The notes below the pieces were generated by a model. The model searched no databases. It saw only the letters and a list, made by a program, of their open reading frames with translations, and was not told where the DNA came from. From positions 372,001 through 436,000 of the forward strand of contig CAVOKO010000003.1 in assembly GCA_963696525.1 (NCBI GenBank): a DNA stretch of 64,000 nucleotides, given 5' to 3'. Both the position numbers and the translations under genes were made by a program. Origin of the DNA: CAWBRT01 sp963696525 (GTDB lineage Bacteria > Acidobacteriota > Terriglobia > Terriglobales > Acidobacteriaceae). Below, one piece after another: positions 63,979 through 64,000 of the stretch; positions within the stretch are counted from its first letter, which is position 1, and each line of letters opens with the position of its first letter.

Positions 63979-64000
63979 CTCGCCTTCTATCGGCTCCTCG

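Noticed and set aside
1..64000. CRISPR array, tRNA or rRNA genes
   Set aside because: No regularly spaced direct repeats of CRISPR size, no tRNA T-loop context and no rRNA-like stretch found by eye.

Overview
The window looks like a chromosomal stretch of an Acidobacteriota bacterium (Terriglobia/Koribacter-like). This is an inference from family content and style: high GC, YVTN and NHL beta-propeller secreted proteins, choice-of-anchor-D repeats, many short interspersed GC-rich repeats in the gaps, very large multiheme c-type cytochromes, and a divergent ETF/acyl-CoA dehydrogenase cluster. No rRNA, tRNA or CRISPR array was seen. At least twelve genes, including essential single-copy ones (leuS, murB), are split by single-base frameshifts while both halves stay well conserved. 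The deposited consensus therefore probably carries many indel errors, and I annotate such genes as one locus.

Layout. 0-6 kb: zinc-ribbon fragment, YVTN lipoprotein, a relic of a DAHP synthase, nfo and leuS. 6-22 kb: lipoprotein, TPR protein, metallo-hydrolases, quinone reductase, an FNR-like regulator, a TauE permease, an MFS permease with a Tat-exported metallo-beta-lactamase, a LacD-type aldolase, MerR, ThiS, an OmpA lipoprotein and the Ric iron-sulfur repair protein. 22-27 kb: a large secreted NHL/anchor-D protein whose 5' part is broken and contains a segment in reverse orientation. 27-33 kb: a serine hydrolase, then a four-gene corrinoid methyl-transfer operon (corrinoid protein, UroD/MtaA-type methyltransferase, DUF1638, homocysteine S-methyltransferase) of visibly lower GC. 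33-37 kb: Ycf46-like AAA ATPase, a MITE and an IS5-family element inserted side by side in CTAG sites, an exporter and a methyltransferase.

37-45 kb: a minus-strand electron-transfer cluster made of a long acyl-CoA dehydrogenase, an ETF-quinone oxidoreductase with fused ferredoxin domain, a small tail-anchored protein, EtfB and EtfA. It should pass electrons from acyl-CoA oxidation to the quinone pool. 45-54 kb: two CRP/FNR-type genes followed by four genes encoding an 11-heme cytochrome fused to cytochrome b, a 19-heme cytochrome, a second cytochrome b and a 7-heme NapC-type protein (37 heme motifs in total). GTGA-n6-TCAC operators lie before the second regulator and before the cytochromes. 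This quinone-linked multiheme module with its own regulators is the most interesting system in the window.

54-64 kb: guaA, a PilZ protein, a split chromate transporter, murB, a double Mop-domain molybdate-binding protein, two small proteins, a crotonase-family hydratase and a TolC-type outer-membrane protein.
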